Below, piece by piece: positions 26,366-34,039 of a DNA stretch of 64,000 nucleotides (positions are counted from its first letter, which is position 1; each line of letters begins with the position of its first letter). The position numbers and the translations under genes were made by a program. Under the pieces are notes generated by a model. It saw nothing but the letters and a program-made list of their open reading frames with translations. It was not told the DNA's origin and searched no databases. The DNA is from an uncultured Christensenella sp. (GTDB taxonomy: Bacteria; Bacillota; Clostridia; Christensenellales; Borkfalkiaceae), in assembly GCA_910579525.1 (NCBI GenBank), contig CAJTUK010000003.1:212808-276807 (forward strand), in the 5' to 3' direction.

Positions 26366-26394
26366 TTGACTATTATATCACGGAGTGGTATTAT
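26366..26394 (+). promoter_or_regulatory. Promoter of the MocR-type regulator
   Basis: -35 TTGACT (26366-26371), 17-bp spacer, -10 TATTAT (26389-26394). On the other strand TATAAT within GTGATATAATAG may serve the ECF gene, so the two promoters overlap, as expected for a shared regulator site. Confidence 0.75.
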
Positions 26395-26436
26395 TATTGT
26401 AACCAAAACAAAACTATTTTTTAATACCAGATTATT

Positions 26437-27768
26437 ATGTTCGATTTCGATGCCGACTGCAAAAACAAATACTACACTCTCTATAAAACGCTCCGCGCCG
26501 AGATTCTGCGCGGCAAAATAAAAAAGGGAGAAAAGCTCCCTTCAAAGCGCGCCCTCTCGCGTGACGCGGGCGTCAGCGTGGTCACCGTCCAGCTCGCTTA
26601 CGAACAGCTCGAAGCCGAGGGATATATCCGTGCGGAAGAGCGCCGCGGCTACTTTGTCGAAGAGGTAAATTCCCTTACCGGCAGGGCGCCGCGCCCGTCC
26701 GTCAAAACGGAAGAGGAAGAAGACAAGCCCGCCTTCCGTTGCGACCTCACAAAAGGCACTATCCCCCCTGATATGTTCCCGTTTTCAACTTGGGCAAGAC
26801 TTATGCGCGGCGTGCTTGCTGATTGCGGCGAGCACCTTTTGGAGCGCGTTCCGTGTTCGGGCGACCGCGAACTGAAAGAGGCTATTTCAAATTATCTTTA
26901 CCGTTCCCGCGGCATAGACGCCGACCCGCGTTACGTAGTCGTGGGCGCGGGCGCGGAATACCTTTACGGGGTAATAGTCCAGCTTCTCGGGCGCGATACG
27001 GTTTTCGCGGTGGAAAATCCCTGCTATCTCAAAATTCCGTTCACATATTCGCTCAACGGCGCAAAATGGACGCCTGTAACCGTCGGGGAGAGGGGGATGG
27101 ACGTTTCCGCTTTAAAAATCAGCGGGGCGAGCGCGGCGCACGTTTCGCCGTCCCACCAGTTCCCTACGGGCGCGGTCATGCCCGTATCCGTTCGGGCGGA
27201 ACTTGTTGAGTGGGCGCACGCTTTCGGCGGGTATATTATAGAGGACGATTACGACAGCGAGTTCCGCTTAACGGGCAAACCGTTGCAAAGCCTTTTCAGC
27301 CTGTGCCCCGAAAAGGTAATTTATTTGAACACTTTTTCAAAGAGCCTTGCGCCTTCTATGAGGTTAGGCTATATGATTTTGCCGCCCGAACTCTATAAAA
27401 GGTATGTCGAGTTGTTTTCGTCAAGCGCAAACTCCGTGCCTCTGTTCGAACAAAAAGCCCTTGCTAAAATGCTCGAAGGCGGATACTTCGAGAGGCACGT
27501 ATCAAGACTGAAAAACTACTACCGCGGCGTGCGCAAGTTGTTGTTGGACAGGCTTACGGGCGTATCTTTTTTCGGCGATACGGGCAGCGGTCTGCATCTT
27601 ACCGCAAAATTTAAAGGACTCACGGACGAAGACATAAAGTCGTCCGCTCTCGCCCGCGGAGTAAATATAAAATGCGTAAACGACTATCTCGCCGCACCCG
27701 TGCAGGGGTTCGAAGGCATGGCGGTTATAAACTACGCCGGACTCACGCCTGAACTTCTCGGGCAATGA
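26437..27768 (+). CDS. MocR-type (GntR winged helix plus aminotransferase-like) regulator
   Basis: 443 residues. Residues about 8-75 are a GntR winged helix (KLPSKRALSRDAGVSVVTVQ, AEGYIRAEERRGYF). The rest is a fold-type I aminotransferase domain with VVGAGAEYLY, EDDYDSEFR and the PLP-lysine segment LNTFSKSLAPSMRLGY. MocR proteins sense PLP or its adducts; PdxR members control vitamin B6 supply. The divergent ECF transporter is the probable target. No good ribosome site precedes the ATG. Confidence 0.88.
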   Translation: MFDFDADCKNKYYTLYKTLRAEILRGKIKKGEKLPSKRALSRDAGVSVVTVQLAYEQLEAEGYIRAEERRGYFVEEVNSLTGRAPRPSVKTEEEEDKPAFRCDLTKGTIPPDMFPFSTWARLMRGVLADCGEHLLERVPCSGDRELKEAISNYLYRSRGIDADPRYVVVGAGAEYLYGVIVQLLGRDTVFAVENPCYLKIPFTYSLNGAKWTPVTVGERGMDVSALKISGASAAHVSPSHQFPTGAVMPVSVRAELVEWAHAFGGYIIEDDYDSEFRLTGKPLQSLFSLCPEKVIYLNTFSKSLAPSMRLGYMILPPELYKRYVELFSSSANSVPLFEQKALAKMLEGGYFERHVSRLKNYYRGVRKLLLDRLTGVSFFGDTGSGLHLTAKFKGLTDEDIKSSALARGVNIKCVNDYLAAPVQGFEGMAVINYAGLTPELLGQ

Positions 27769-27795
27769 AAAAGCGCCGAAGCATAGCCTCGGCGC
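27766..27795 (-). terminator. Terminator downstream of two small minus-strand ORFs
   Basis: On the minus strand GCGCCGAG...TTCGGCGC (8 bp with one G-T pair) is followed by TTTTTC. It overlaps the stop of the regulator gene on the other strand and marks the end of a real minus-strand transcript. Confidence 0.75.
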
Positions 27796-27837
27796 CGTAT
27801 TTTGGTTTTTAGTGTTGCCTTGTCTGCGTAGTTCGGT

Positions 27838-27933
27838 TTAGAAACCGCCGCGCATAGTATTGAAAAGGCAAGCGTAGAAAAGAAGGTTTCTCGTCTGGTT
27901 TTCTTCTTCGTCTCTGAACATCTGGTTAAACAT
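27838..27933 (-). CDS. Small ORF of 31 codons, acidic-to-hydrophobic
   Basis: This short ORF begins MFNQMFRDEEENQTRN, continues with a hydrophobic patch (LLFYACLFN) and ends TMRGGF. GGAG lies eight bases before the ATG. An in-frame ATG at 27969 would add 12 residues (MIEIKNKNGDIE). It has a promoter, an upstream ORF and a terminator on the same strand. I recognise no family. Confidence 0.5.
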   Translation of the reverse strand: MFNQMFRDEEENQTRNLLFYACLFNTMRGGF

Positions 27934-27998
27934 TTCAATATCTCCGTTTTTATTTTTTATTTCTATCATTTCCCTTATTGTCTTAAGTTGGTCAAAAA

Positions 27999-28094
27999 TT
28001 ATCTTGCGCAGTTTAAAGCAACGTAGTCAAGACAAGAAAACCCGAGGTTTTCTACTTTAACGTCAAGCTCGTTCAACTCTTCATAAATATTCAT
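27999..28094 (-). CDS. Small ORF of 31 codons with a strong ribosome site
   Basis: The ORF begins MNIYEELNELDVKVENLG and ends CLDYVALNCAR. AAGGAGG stands seven bases before the ATG, one of the best ribosome sites in the window. The frame is also open for about 40 codons upstream but without a standard start codon. A consensus promoter lies about 130 bp upstream. It is acidic with two cysteines; function unknown. The 27.8-28.5 kb stretch otherwise holds only regulatory-looking AT-rich DNA. Confidence 0.6.
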   Translation of the reverse strand: MNIYEELNELDVKVENLGFSCLDYVALNCAR

Positions 28095-28226
28095 ATCACA
28101 ACCTCCTTGTGAGTAATAACGTTTTTGTTTTTCGCTTTCGAAAAAAGTTTTTTCAATTGCGGCGGTCAGGTGTTTTTTCTCTTTTAAATCCGCTTCGTTT
28201 ACTGCCTTCTTCCTGATTGCAGTTGC

Positions 28227-28255
28227 AGTATAGCATTTGTATTTTTGTTAGTCAA
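28227..28255 (-). promoter_or_regulatory. Promoter for the small minus-strand ORFs
   Basis: On the minus strand -35 TTGACT (28255-28250), 17-bp spacer, -10 TATACT (28232-28227). The -35 lies inside GTTA-GTCAA-TAAC. Confidence 0.82.
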
Positions 28256-28288
28256 TAACATTTGCAAAAATTTTTTAAATTTAATTTT

Positions 28289-28303
28289 TGTTAGTTTCTA
28301 ACA
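28289..28303. promoter_or_regulatory. Perfect palindrome in the AT-rich control region
   Basis: TGTTAG-TTT-CTAACA, about 35 bp upstream of the -35 element of the small-ORF promoter. It is one of several GTTA/TAAC boxes in the region. Confidence 0.55.
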
Positions 28304-28358
28304 CTAATTTATGTTAATATCGATAATTTTTGTGAATTTAACGATTGTCTCTAAATTT

Positions 28359-28406
28359 TTTGATAAAAAATAACAAAATTAACAAAAAATTGTTAATTTT
28401 ATCAAA
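28359..28406. repeat. Nested inverted repeats, AT-rich
   Basis: Outer arms TTTGATAAAA and TTTTATCAAA (10 of 10 paired) enclose inner arms AAAATTAAC (28375-28383) and GTTAATTTT (28392-28400). The stem is AT-only and has no T run on one side, so it looks more like a protein-binding site than a terminator. Confidence 0.6.
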
Positions 28407-28475
28407 GGCGTCGCTTTATTTGTTAATTGTGTTAAATTTTGTTTGGAATATCTTTCATCGGTTAAAAAAATACTT

Positions 28476-28516
28476 AAAAACCGCCCCTGAAAACTCGGTT
28501 TAAAGGGGCGGTTTTT
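28476..28516. terminator. Terminator downstream of the M23 gene
   Basis: AAAAACCGCCCCT pairs with AGGGGCGGTTTTT across a 15-base loop; T runs occur on both strands. Position fits the minus-strand M23 gene. Confidence 0.85.
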
Positions 28517-28536
28517 ATAAAGTATGGGGGATAGGG

Positions 28537-29184
28537 TTATTTTGAAATAATATTGAGATATTTGTCGGGGTCCTGCATAATATTATTTTCATACACTTCA
28601 AAGTGCAGGTGGTCGCCGCTGGCGTTTTCCGCGCCGGTAGCCTTCAACACTTTGCCAATAACGTCCCCGCGGGAAATTTCCGTTCCTTCTTTAAGGTTTT
28701 CCGCAGGTTCCACGTATTTATAAACGGTTACAATTCCGTTTGCGTGCTCTATCGTTACCACTCCGCCGTAAAGTCTGTCGTCGGTCACAACGCTCTTGAT
28801 TTTTCCGTCAACCGCGGCTAAAACTTCCGAGCCCGCTTCGCACCCGAAGTCCATTCCCTCGTGCAAACAATATCTGTCAAGCGTTTTATCGTGAGCGAAC
28901 ACGTGCGCCTGTGTGAGGTTAACCGTCTTTACGGGTACTATAAATTCGTACTTGGTAGAGGTGTCAACGTGGTCGCCGTCGTCGGGTTTGTCTGGTTTAT
29001 CGGGGTTGTTCGGATTGTTATCGTCGGGGTTGTCGATAACGGGTCCGTTGTCAACGTTGTTTCCGCGCACCGCAAATACCACGCCTACGGTGATGCCGGC
29101 GATTACCAGAAGGCAAGCCGCCAAAACGAGGTAATACGTTATAATTTTCTTTTTAGTGGGTTTGTTCTTTTCGTTGTTTTTCAT
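28537..29184 (-). CDS. M23 (LytM) domain membrane protein, SpoIIQ-like
   Basis: 215 residues: a basic cytoplasmic N-terminus, one membrane helix (about 16-38), a low-complexity Asp/Asn/Pro/Lys linker (about 42-73) and a LytM domain. Zinc-ligand motifs HEGMDFG and GDHLHFEV are intact, so an active endopeptidase is possible, as in clostridial SpoIIQ and unlike the degenerate Bacillus protein. SpoIIQ sits in the forespore membrane and binds SpoIIIAH. The SpoIIQ name rests on architecture and neighbourhood. AAAGGAG precedes the ATG. Confidence 0.75.
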   Translation of the reverse strand: MKNNEKNKPTKKKIITYYLVLAACLLVIAGITVGVVFAVRGNNVDNGPVIDNPDDNNPNNPDKPDKPDDGDHVDTSTKYEFIVPVKTVNLTQAHVFAHDKTLDRYCLHEGMDFGCEAGSEVLAAVDGKIKSVVTDDRLYGGVVTIEHANGIVTVYKYVEPAENLKEGTEISRGDVIGKVLKATGAENASGDHLHFEVYENNIMQDPDKYLNIISK

Positions 29185-29228
29185 TTTTTATCTCCTTTTA
29201 TTTTTTGACCGCCTTTCGGCTTTAAATA

Positions 29229-29648
29229 TCAGTAGCCGCCGAAAATAATGGGGGAGGCCACTATCGCCGTATCGTCCCGCACACAGATATGCAGGTTTAT
29301 TCTTTCGCCGCGCAGCTCTACAAAATAGGGTAAATCGGCGCGGCAGTAATAATTAACGCTGTCGGAAAGCTCTTCTTTAAACAATATTTCCCCGTCGTAT
29401 TGTTTCAAAAAACTTTCGATGTCAAGATTTTGATATTCGCAGCTTTCCCCGCAAACGTTTTTCAAAAATATTTTTGCCGTTTTCGGGCTTTTGTCGGCTT
29501 TAACCACCTTACAATCCTGCGAACTCGTTCCGCAATAAAAGGTATAACCGCTGCCGCCCTCGAAGCACAGGCGTTGCGGCAGTACGCCCACGCCCGTCAT
29601 AACTACGGCGGAGGCTATAATAACGAATACGAGTTTCAACGTTTTCAT
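29229..29648 (-). CDS. Secreted small protein, possibly YwmB-like
   Basis: 139 residues with a hydrophobic N-terminal segment (LKLVFVIIASAVVMTGVGV) that is a signal peptide or anchor, then four cysteines (CGTSSQDC, CGESC) and a beta-rich end (GERINLHICVRD...SPIIFGGY). The ending recalls YwmB-family proteins, whose gene is near spoIID/spoIIQ in Bacillus. It lies just upstream of the SpoIIQ-like gene on the same strand. The family call is tentative. Confidence 0.5.
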   Translation of the reverse strand: MKTLKLVFVIIASAVVMTGVGVLPQRLCFEGGSGYTFYCGTSSQDCKVVKADKSPKTAKIFLKNVCGESCEYQNLDIESFLKQYDGEILFKEELSDSVNYYCRADLPYFVELRGERINLHICVRDDTAIVASPIIFGGY

Positions 29649-29776
29649 ATTTTTACCTTTCTGCGGCTCTCCTTAAATTCGTATACTTCCGTTATTGCCC
29701 TTAAAAAAAAGTTTAAACGGCAAAACAAAAAAATTTTTCTCAAATTCTCATTCTTGCGTAAGTTTTTAAAAGCGCA

Positions 29777-29805
29777 ACAAAAAAAGACGGCTGTAAACCG
29801 TCTTT
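29777..29805 (-). terminator. Terminator after the fmdB-like gene
   Basis: AAAGACGG...CCGTCTTT stem; on the minus strand it is followed by a run of seven T. Confidence 0.82.
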
Positions 29806-29828
29806 CAATTTAAATTATATTCTACGTT

Positions 29829-30026
29829 TCAACCGCATCCGCCGCAGGTTTTGCAGTTGCCGGAGCACTTTTTAACCTGCTTTCCCGTAGAAGAAAACAT
29901 TGCGCCGGAATAGCACCGTTCCGCCGTCTTTCCGCAATCGGGGCAAAAAACCTCCGTCTGCGCGCTCTTAACCAACTCTTCAAACTCTTTTCCGCAGTTT
30001 TTACAGCGGTATTGCAGTATTGGCAT
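29829..30026 (-). CDS. FmdB-family zinc-ribbon protein
   Basis: 65 residues: YRCKNCGKEFEEL, then FCPDCGKTAERCYSG, the paired CxxC motifs of the FmdB/regulatory zinc ribbon family. The C-terminus has an extra cysteine-rich tail (CSGNCKTCGGCG) that might bind another metal. It directly follows corA on the minus strand with one base between stop and start region, so it is probably cotranscribed with corA. Confidence 0.85.
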   Translation of the reverse strand: MPILQYRCKNCGKEFEELVKSAQTEVFCPDCGKTAERCYSGAMFSSTGKQVKKCSGNCKTCGGCG

Positions 30027-30027
30027 T

Positions 30028-31038
30028 TCAGTTTTTGTCCTTTAAGTTCTTTTTGTCTTTTTTGCGCTTTTTGCGTAAGCGTTGCAGTTTTTCAAAAGGA
30101 TTGCCCTTAATTATGAGTATCGCCAGTGCCGCGGTAATAACGGCGGTAGCCCCGATAACCAGCCAAAACCACCCTGTTTCCCAAAAAGTAACTCCGTTTT
30201 CGCCGGGTACCGGCATATTCATTCCCCAGAACCCCGCAATCATCGTGGGTACCGCAAGCAAAATCGTTATAATCGTCAGCTTGCGCATCGTGTCGTTGGA
30301 ATTGTTTGAAATTACCGAGCCGTAAGCGTCCATGGTAACGCTCAAAATATTTTTGTAAATGTTACAGGTCTCTATCGCCTGCTTGTTTTCTATGCTCACG
30401 TCCTCGTACAGGTCCTGATAATCTTCGCGAGTGGAAACGGCCTCCATTTTAGACAGTTTTTCGTGCACCCTCTCGTTAGAATTCAAAGAGGTGGAAAAGT
30501 ACACCAGCGAGTTCTGCAAATCCAAAAGCTGAATAATTTCCGCGTTTTTCATCGTCTTGCCCGCCTCGTTCTGTATGCGGTGGTTTTTGCGGTCTATCTG
30601 TTTAAGACAATACAAAAACCGTTTCGCGTTGTCCAGCATAAACGTGAGCGCAAAGTGTACGGGCTTGTCGCAAAAAATCTTTTCCCTGCCCGTAATAAAG
30701 TCCTTCAACACGGTGTTGCCCTTCAAACTGACGGTTATAATACACCGCTTGTTATATATTATAGATAGGGGAAGGGTGGTATAAACGTCACCGTTGGCGC
30801 TCTCTTCCAGAATGGGGCAGTCCACTACGAACATGCTGCACCCCTCGTCAAACTCCGAACGCGCGCGTTCCTCTTCGTCCAGCGCGGCTTTAATCATATC
30901 CTCGGGCACTCCCGAAAGTTTAGCCACGTCCTCGCACTCGTCGTCGGTGGGGTTTACCATGTCCACCCAGCACGAGTTACGGAAAATATCCGTCTTTTCG
31001 AGCTTCCCGTTTTCAAGGGAAATAAAAAACTTGACCAT
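30028..31038 (-). CDS. corA: CorA-family magnesium/metal ion transporter
   Basis: About 336 residues with the large cytoplasmic funnel domain, then two C-terminal membrane helices; the first ends with the signature GMNMPVP (YGMNF/GMN motif). The C-terminal tail is very basic. I use the ATG at 31038 because GAGG stands eight bases before it; the frame is open to 31098, but that part is a leader hairpin. It is preceded by a promoter and a probable transcription attenuator. Confidence 0.9.
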   Translation of the reverse strand: MVKFFISLENGKLEKTDIFRNSCWVDMVNPTDDECEDVAKLSGVPEDMIKAALDEEERARSEFDEGCSMFVVDCPILEESANGDVYTTLPLSIIYNKRCIITVSLKGNTVLKDFITGREKIFCDKPVHFALTFMLDNAKRFLYCLKQIDRKNHRIQNEAGKTMKNAEIIQLLDLQNSLVYFSTSLNSNERVHEKLSKMEAVSTREDYQDLYEDVSIENKQAIETCNIYKNILSVTMDAYGSVISNNSNDTMRKLTIITILLAVPTMIAGFWGMNMPVPGENGVTFWETGWFWLVIGATAVITAALAILIIKGNPFEKLQRLRKKRKKDKKNLKDKN

Positions 31039-31051
31039 AAGCGTTTCCTCA

Positions 31052-31082
31052 ATAAAAAAATGCACGGAATTAATTCCGTGCA
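31052..31082 (-). terminator. Attenuator hairpin in the corA leader
   Basis: A 22-bp perfect palindrome (31061-31082, arms TGCACGGAATT/AATTCCGTGCA) is followed on the minus strand by seven T (31060-31054). It lies inside the leader, 14 bp before the corA ATG. An extra TAATTCCGT (31108-31100) upstream could pair with the first arm instead, forming an antiterminator. Confidence 0.75.
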
Positions 31083-31177
31083 CGAAAAACGCCCGCATAC
31101 GGAATTAGTTTCTTAAAATTAAATTGCAACAACTGTCCGGAACGTCCATTATCTGCTCCCGAAAAAATATTACAACC

Positions 31178-31206
31178 ACTATAACACATTATATTTTAAT
31201 TTGCAA
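31178..31206 (-). promoter_or_regulatory. corA promoter
   Basis: Minus strand -35 TTGCAA (31206-31201), 17-bp spacer, -10 TATAGT (31183-31178). It implies a leader of about 130 bases. Confidence 0.75.
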
Positions 31207-31214
31207 CTAATAGT

Positions 31215-31250
31215 TAAAAAAAATTCCCCCGCGGAATAATTCCACAGGGG
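31215..31250 (-). terminator. Terminator after the Sel1-repeat gene
   Basis: On the minus strand CCCCTGTGGAA-TTA-TTCCGCGGGG folds with two G-T pairs and is followed by AATTTTTTTT. Confidence 0.8.
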
Positions 31251-31262
31251 AGGGATTAAAAT

Positions 31263-32369
31263 TTATTTCTTTTCCCAGCGCATAAAAGGTTGTGGGCCGT
31301 CGTAATCGTTTGCGTAATCAACCGAAGAGGGCGAGTGCAGCCAGCCTATCGTCCGCGAATCGGAATCTCTCAAAATATCGCTCCCGCGCAGTCTGAACCC
31401 CGTGCGCGAGCCTCCGCGGTCTACAATGTCGCCGTAGCCGTTCACCGTGTAAGTTTCGCCGTAACCGCCGCCGTAGATAACAAGCTCGGGTTCGGCTTTG
31501 CTTTTCGCTCCGTCGGCGCCGAAGTCGGCGGAGGAAGAGGTCGACGAATAACCGCTATTCAAAGAAACGCCGGAATTTCCGCTCTTAACTATAATATATA
31601 TAATTCCCGCGGGGAAGAATATAAGCAAAAGAAGAATGGCTACGCCCCAGTTAATTCCCGAATTCGCCGAAGGAGCGGAATAATTTCCTCTTGCGGCGTT
31701 TCTTTCGTCCTCGTCAAGCTCTGCAATGTAATTGTCAACGTTTTCGTTGCCGTTTTCCTTTGCCAGATTATACCAGTATCTCGCCTTCTTAAAGTCAACC
31801 GCAGTGCCCCAGCCCTTGTGGTAATGCAGTCCCATGACCCCTTGCGCGAGTTCGCTATTTATTCCCGCAGACTCGTCGGATTCGGCAAAAACTTCGCTTA
31901 TCAGCTTAAATCCTTTCACCCTGTTTTGCGCAATGCCGAGTCCGTCGTCGTACATAATCGCCAGATACGTTTTCGCGTCGGCTACAACCCTTTTGTCTTC
32001 GCGGTTAGCCGCCTTTGTAAACCACTTGAACGCCTCAACGTAATTCTGTTCAAGTTCGCCGTCGTAGTAATTTGCGCCTATGTTAAGTATTGCGTAGCCG
32101 TAGCCCGCGTCCGCCGCCTTTCTTATAAGCGCAAACGCTTTGTCAAGGTCTTGCTCAACCCCCCAGCCGTTTAAAAAGCACAGCCCGTATTCGTAAACCG
32201 CCGCGATCTCTCCGCCGCTTGCCGATTTTTCATACCAGTATGCGGCTTTGTCAAAGTCCTGTTCCGCGCCCCATTCGCCTTGTGCATAGCATACCGCAAT
32301 TTGATATTGCGCGTATGCGTCTCCGTTTTCGGCGAGTACGAGCGTTTCGTCGAATTTGTTCGTTGTCAT
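31263..32369 (-). CDS. Sel1-like repeat membrane protein
   Basis: 368 residues. Residues about 10-215 hold five Sel1-like repeats (for example AQYQIAVCYAQGEW...DKAAYWYEKSA, LCFLNGWGVEQDLDKAFALI). A membrane helix follows (VAILLLLIFFPAGIIYIIV), then a Ser/Gly linker and a C-terminal beta-rich region of about 80 residues (YGETYTVNGYGDIVDRGG) that I do not recognise. Sel1 repeats mediate protein-protein contacts. AAGGAGA precedes the ATG. Confidence 0.82.
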   Translation of the reverse strand: MTTNKFDETLVLAENGDAYAQYQIAVCYAQGEWGAEQDFDKAAYWYEKSASGGEIAAVYEYGLCFLNGWGVEQDLDKAFALIRKAADAGYGYAILNIGANYYDGELEQNYVEAFKWFTKAANREDKRVVADAKTYLAIMYDDGLGIAQNRVKGFKLISEVFAESDESAGINSELAQGVMGLHYHKGWGTAVDFKKARYWYNLAKENGNENVDNYIAELDEDERNAARGNYSAPSANSGINWGVAILLLLIFFPAGIIYIIVKSGNSGVSLNSGYSSTSSSADFGADGAKSKAEPELVIYGGGYGETYTVNGYGDIVDRGGSRTGFRLRGSDILRDSDSRTIGWLHSPSSVDYANDYDGPQPFMRWEKK

Positions 32370-32403
32370 AAACTTCTCCTTTTAAAATGTTGTTGCCTAC
32401 TCT

Positions 32404-32432
32404 ATAATATCATAAATGTCAAATTATGTCAA
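32404..32432 (-). promoter_or_regulatory. Promoter of the Sel1-repeat gene
   Basis: Minus strand -35 TTGACA (32432-32427), 17-bp spacer, -10 TATTAT (32409-32404). Confidence 0.85.
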
Positions 32433-32435
32433 TAT

Positions 32436-32471
32436 AAAAAATAAAAGCGCCCCGCCGTTCGGCGGGGCGCT
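32436..32471 (-). terminator. Terminator after the M1 peptidase gene
   Basis: AGCGCCCCGCC-GTTC-GGCGGGGCGCT, 11-bp perfect stem; the minus strand continues TTTTATTTTTT. It insulates the peptidase gene from the promoter immediately downstream. Confidence 0.9.
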
Positions 32472-32495
32472 TACCGATATCTTTTTAAACCTGTA

Positions 32496-33944
32496 TTATA
32501 TCAATATCTTTCCTTCTATAAAAGAAGAGAACAATCCCTCTACGTCCCCGCTTCCTATAAAGCAGGCAATCAAATCGTCGGGCGTTGCCGTTTTTCCGCA
32601 GTTTTCGGCAAAGTATTTTTTAAGTCCGGCGTTAAAGTCGTCGTCGCCCACGGTGTTGCGCAGCATATCGAAGAGAATAAGCCCCTTGTTGTAAGCTATG
32701 TTGTTGTACTCGAGCTCGCCCGAATAATCCTTCAAGTGCCTGTGCATACGCGTGTCGGTCGTGCCGTTCAGCTGGTTGAACACCTTGAAAAACGCTCTGT
32801 AATAGGTGGTCGCCGAGTTGACTATTCCCTTCCTCGTGAATCCGTAAGCGGGGTTGTTTTCAAAAAACGAGAGGGTGGAGTACTCCGCAAGCCCCTCGTC
32901 CTGCCAGGCGTCGTTCAGCTGGTCGCTTCCAACCATAGCGTACCACCACTGGTGCGCGTTTTCGTGCACTATGGTATAAACGGTGTTGTCGCTGTCAAGC
33001 CCGTCGGCTATCATAGTGAGCGCGGGGTATTCCATACCGCCGTAACAAAATCCCGTCTGCACCACCGAAAGGGTGGGGTAAACGTACTGCCCGTACGCCG
33101 AACAAAAATACTTAAAGCTCTCAACCGCCGCGTTAAGTCCTGTTTGCGCGTTCGCGTCGGATATGTAATAATAACTTACCGTAACGCCGTTCACGTTCTC
33201 GGACAAAACTTTAAATTCTTTTGAAATAACAAAGGCGAAGTCTCTCGCGTTTTCCAGCGTATAAGAGCACTTTTTTCTGCCGTCCGCTTCGTTTTCGGAA
33301 AGGGCTTTACCGCTCGAAGCCGCAACATATTCCGCGGGCAAATCCAAAGTAACGCTGTAATCGGCACAGTCGGAAAGGAAGGGGTCGCCGCAACTGTAAT
33401 AGGGGCACTCTACAAATCCTTCCTGCGAATACGCGCATAAAATGGGGTAAAAGTTTCCTAAATTAACGGTGTGCGCCGTTATTCCCGTGCGGTGGTTCAC
33501 TTTCGCGAGCGTAAGCGAGTAACTTATCTTCACAACCGCGGTTTCTTCGGGATATACGGGGGTCAACAGCGTCACTGTCAAAATGTTTTCGTCCTCGCCG
33601 GCTATCTCCCAGCCCGCGCAGTTCTCAACTTCCGTAACTTCCATTTTTCCGTAACTCTCTCCCGCGTAATACGCGCGGTTTTTATAAGCGTCGGAAACGG
33701 GCTTTACGCTCGCGCCCTCTCTGAAAGCGTTTCCGTAAAGGTTGAATTTCAAATCGCCTATTTCGTTTTGAGTGTCGTTATAAAACGAAAACTCCGTCGT
33801 GCCCGTCAAAGTTCCGTTCTCTTCGTCGTAGCTCGCGTAAATATCGTAGCTCGAACCGTCGTCCTTTTGCGGAGCGCACGCCGAAACCGCACACGCGGCG
33901 CCCGCGCAGCATATAATGAGTAAAACGGCAATTATTTTTTTCAC
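32496..33944 (-). CDS. M1-family metallopeptidase lipoprotein
   Basis: 482 residues. The N-terminus is a signal peptide with cysteines in a lipobox-like context (ACAVSAC), so a surface lipoprotein is likely. An N-terminal beta domain leads to the catalytic domain with GGMEYPALTMI and HENAHQWW (zinc histidines about 327 and 331) and the second-helix glutamate in DEGLAEYST. M1 enzymes are aminopeptidases. The usual C-terminal helical domains are short. The transcript ends at a strong terminator. Confidence 0.9.
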   Translation of the reverse strand: MKKIIAVLLIICCAGAACAVSACAPQKDDGSSYDIYASYDEENGTLTGTTEFSFYNDTQNEIGDLKFNLYGNAFREGASVKPVSDAYKNRAYYAGESYGKMEVTEVENCAGWEIAGEDENILTVTLLTPVYPEETAVVKISYSLTLAKVNHRTGITAHTVNLGNFYPILCAYSQEGFVECPYYSCGDPFLSDCADYSVTLDLPAEYVAASSGKALSENEADGRKKCSYTLENARDFAFVISKEFKVLSENVNGVTVSYYYISDANAQTGLNAAVESFKYFCSAYGQYVYPTLSVVQTGFCYGGMEYPALTMIADGLDSDNTVYTIVHENAHQWWYAMVGSDQLNDAWQDEGLAEYSTLSFFENNPAYGFTRKGIVNSATTYYRAFFKVFNQLNGTTDTRMHRHLKDYSGELEYNNIAYNKGLILFDMLRNTVGDDDFNAGLKKYFAENCGKTATPDDLIACFIGSGDVEGLFSSFIEGKILI

Positions 33945-34039
33945 GCTGATACCTCTTTTTTTCGTAACTTTAAAAATATTTTATGCGCCGCATTTCCGCA
34001 ATAAAACTTTTTTAACATATTTTAAACAATTTTAATAAA

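Noticed and set aside
31039..31098. A 20-residue N-terminal extension of CorA.
   Set aside because: It is translated terminator hairpin, without ribosome site, and GAGG sits correctly before 31038.
31290..32174. A 294-codon open frame antisense to the Sel1-repeat gene, and similar ones antisense to topA and recG.
   Set aside because: Shadow frames of real genes; composition is not protein-like (Arg- or Val-rich) and signals are missing.
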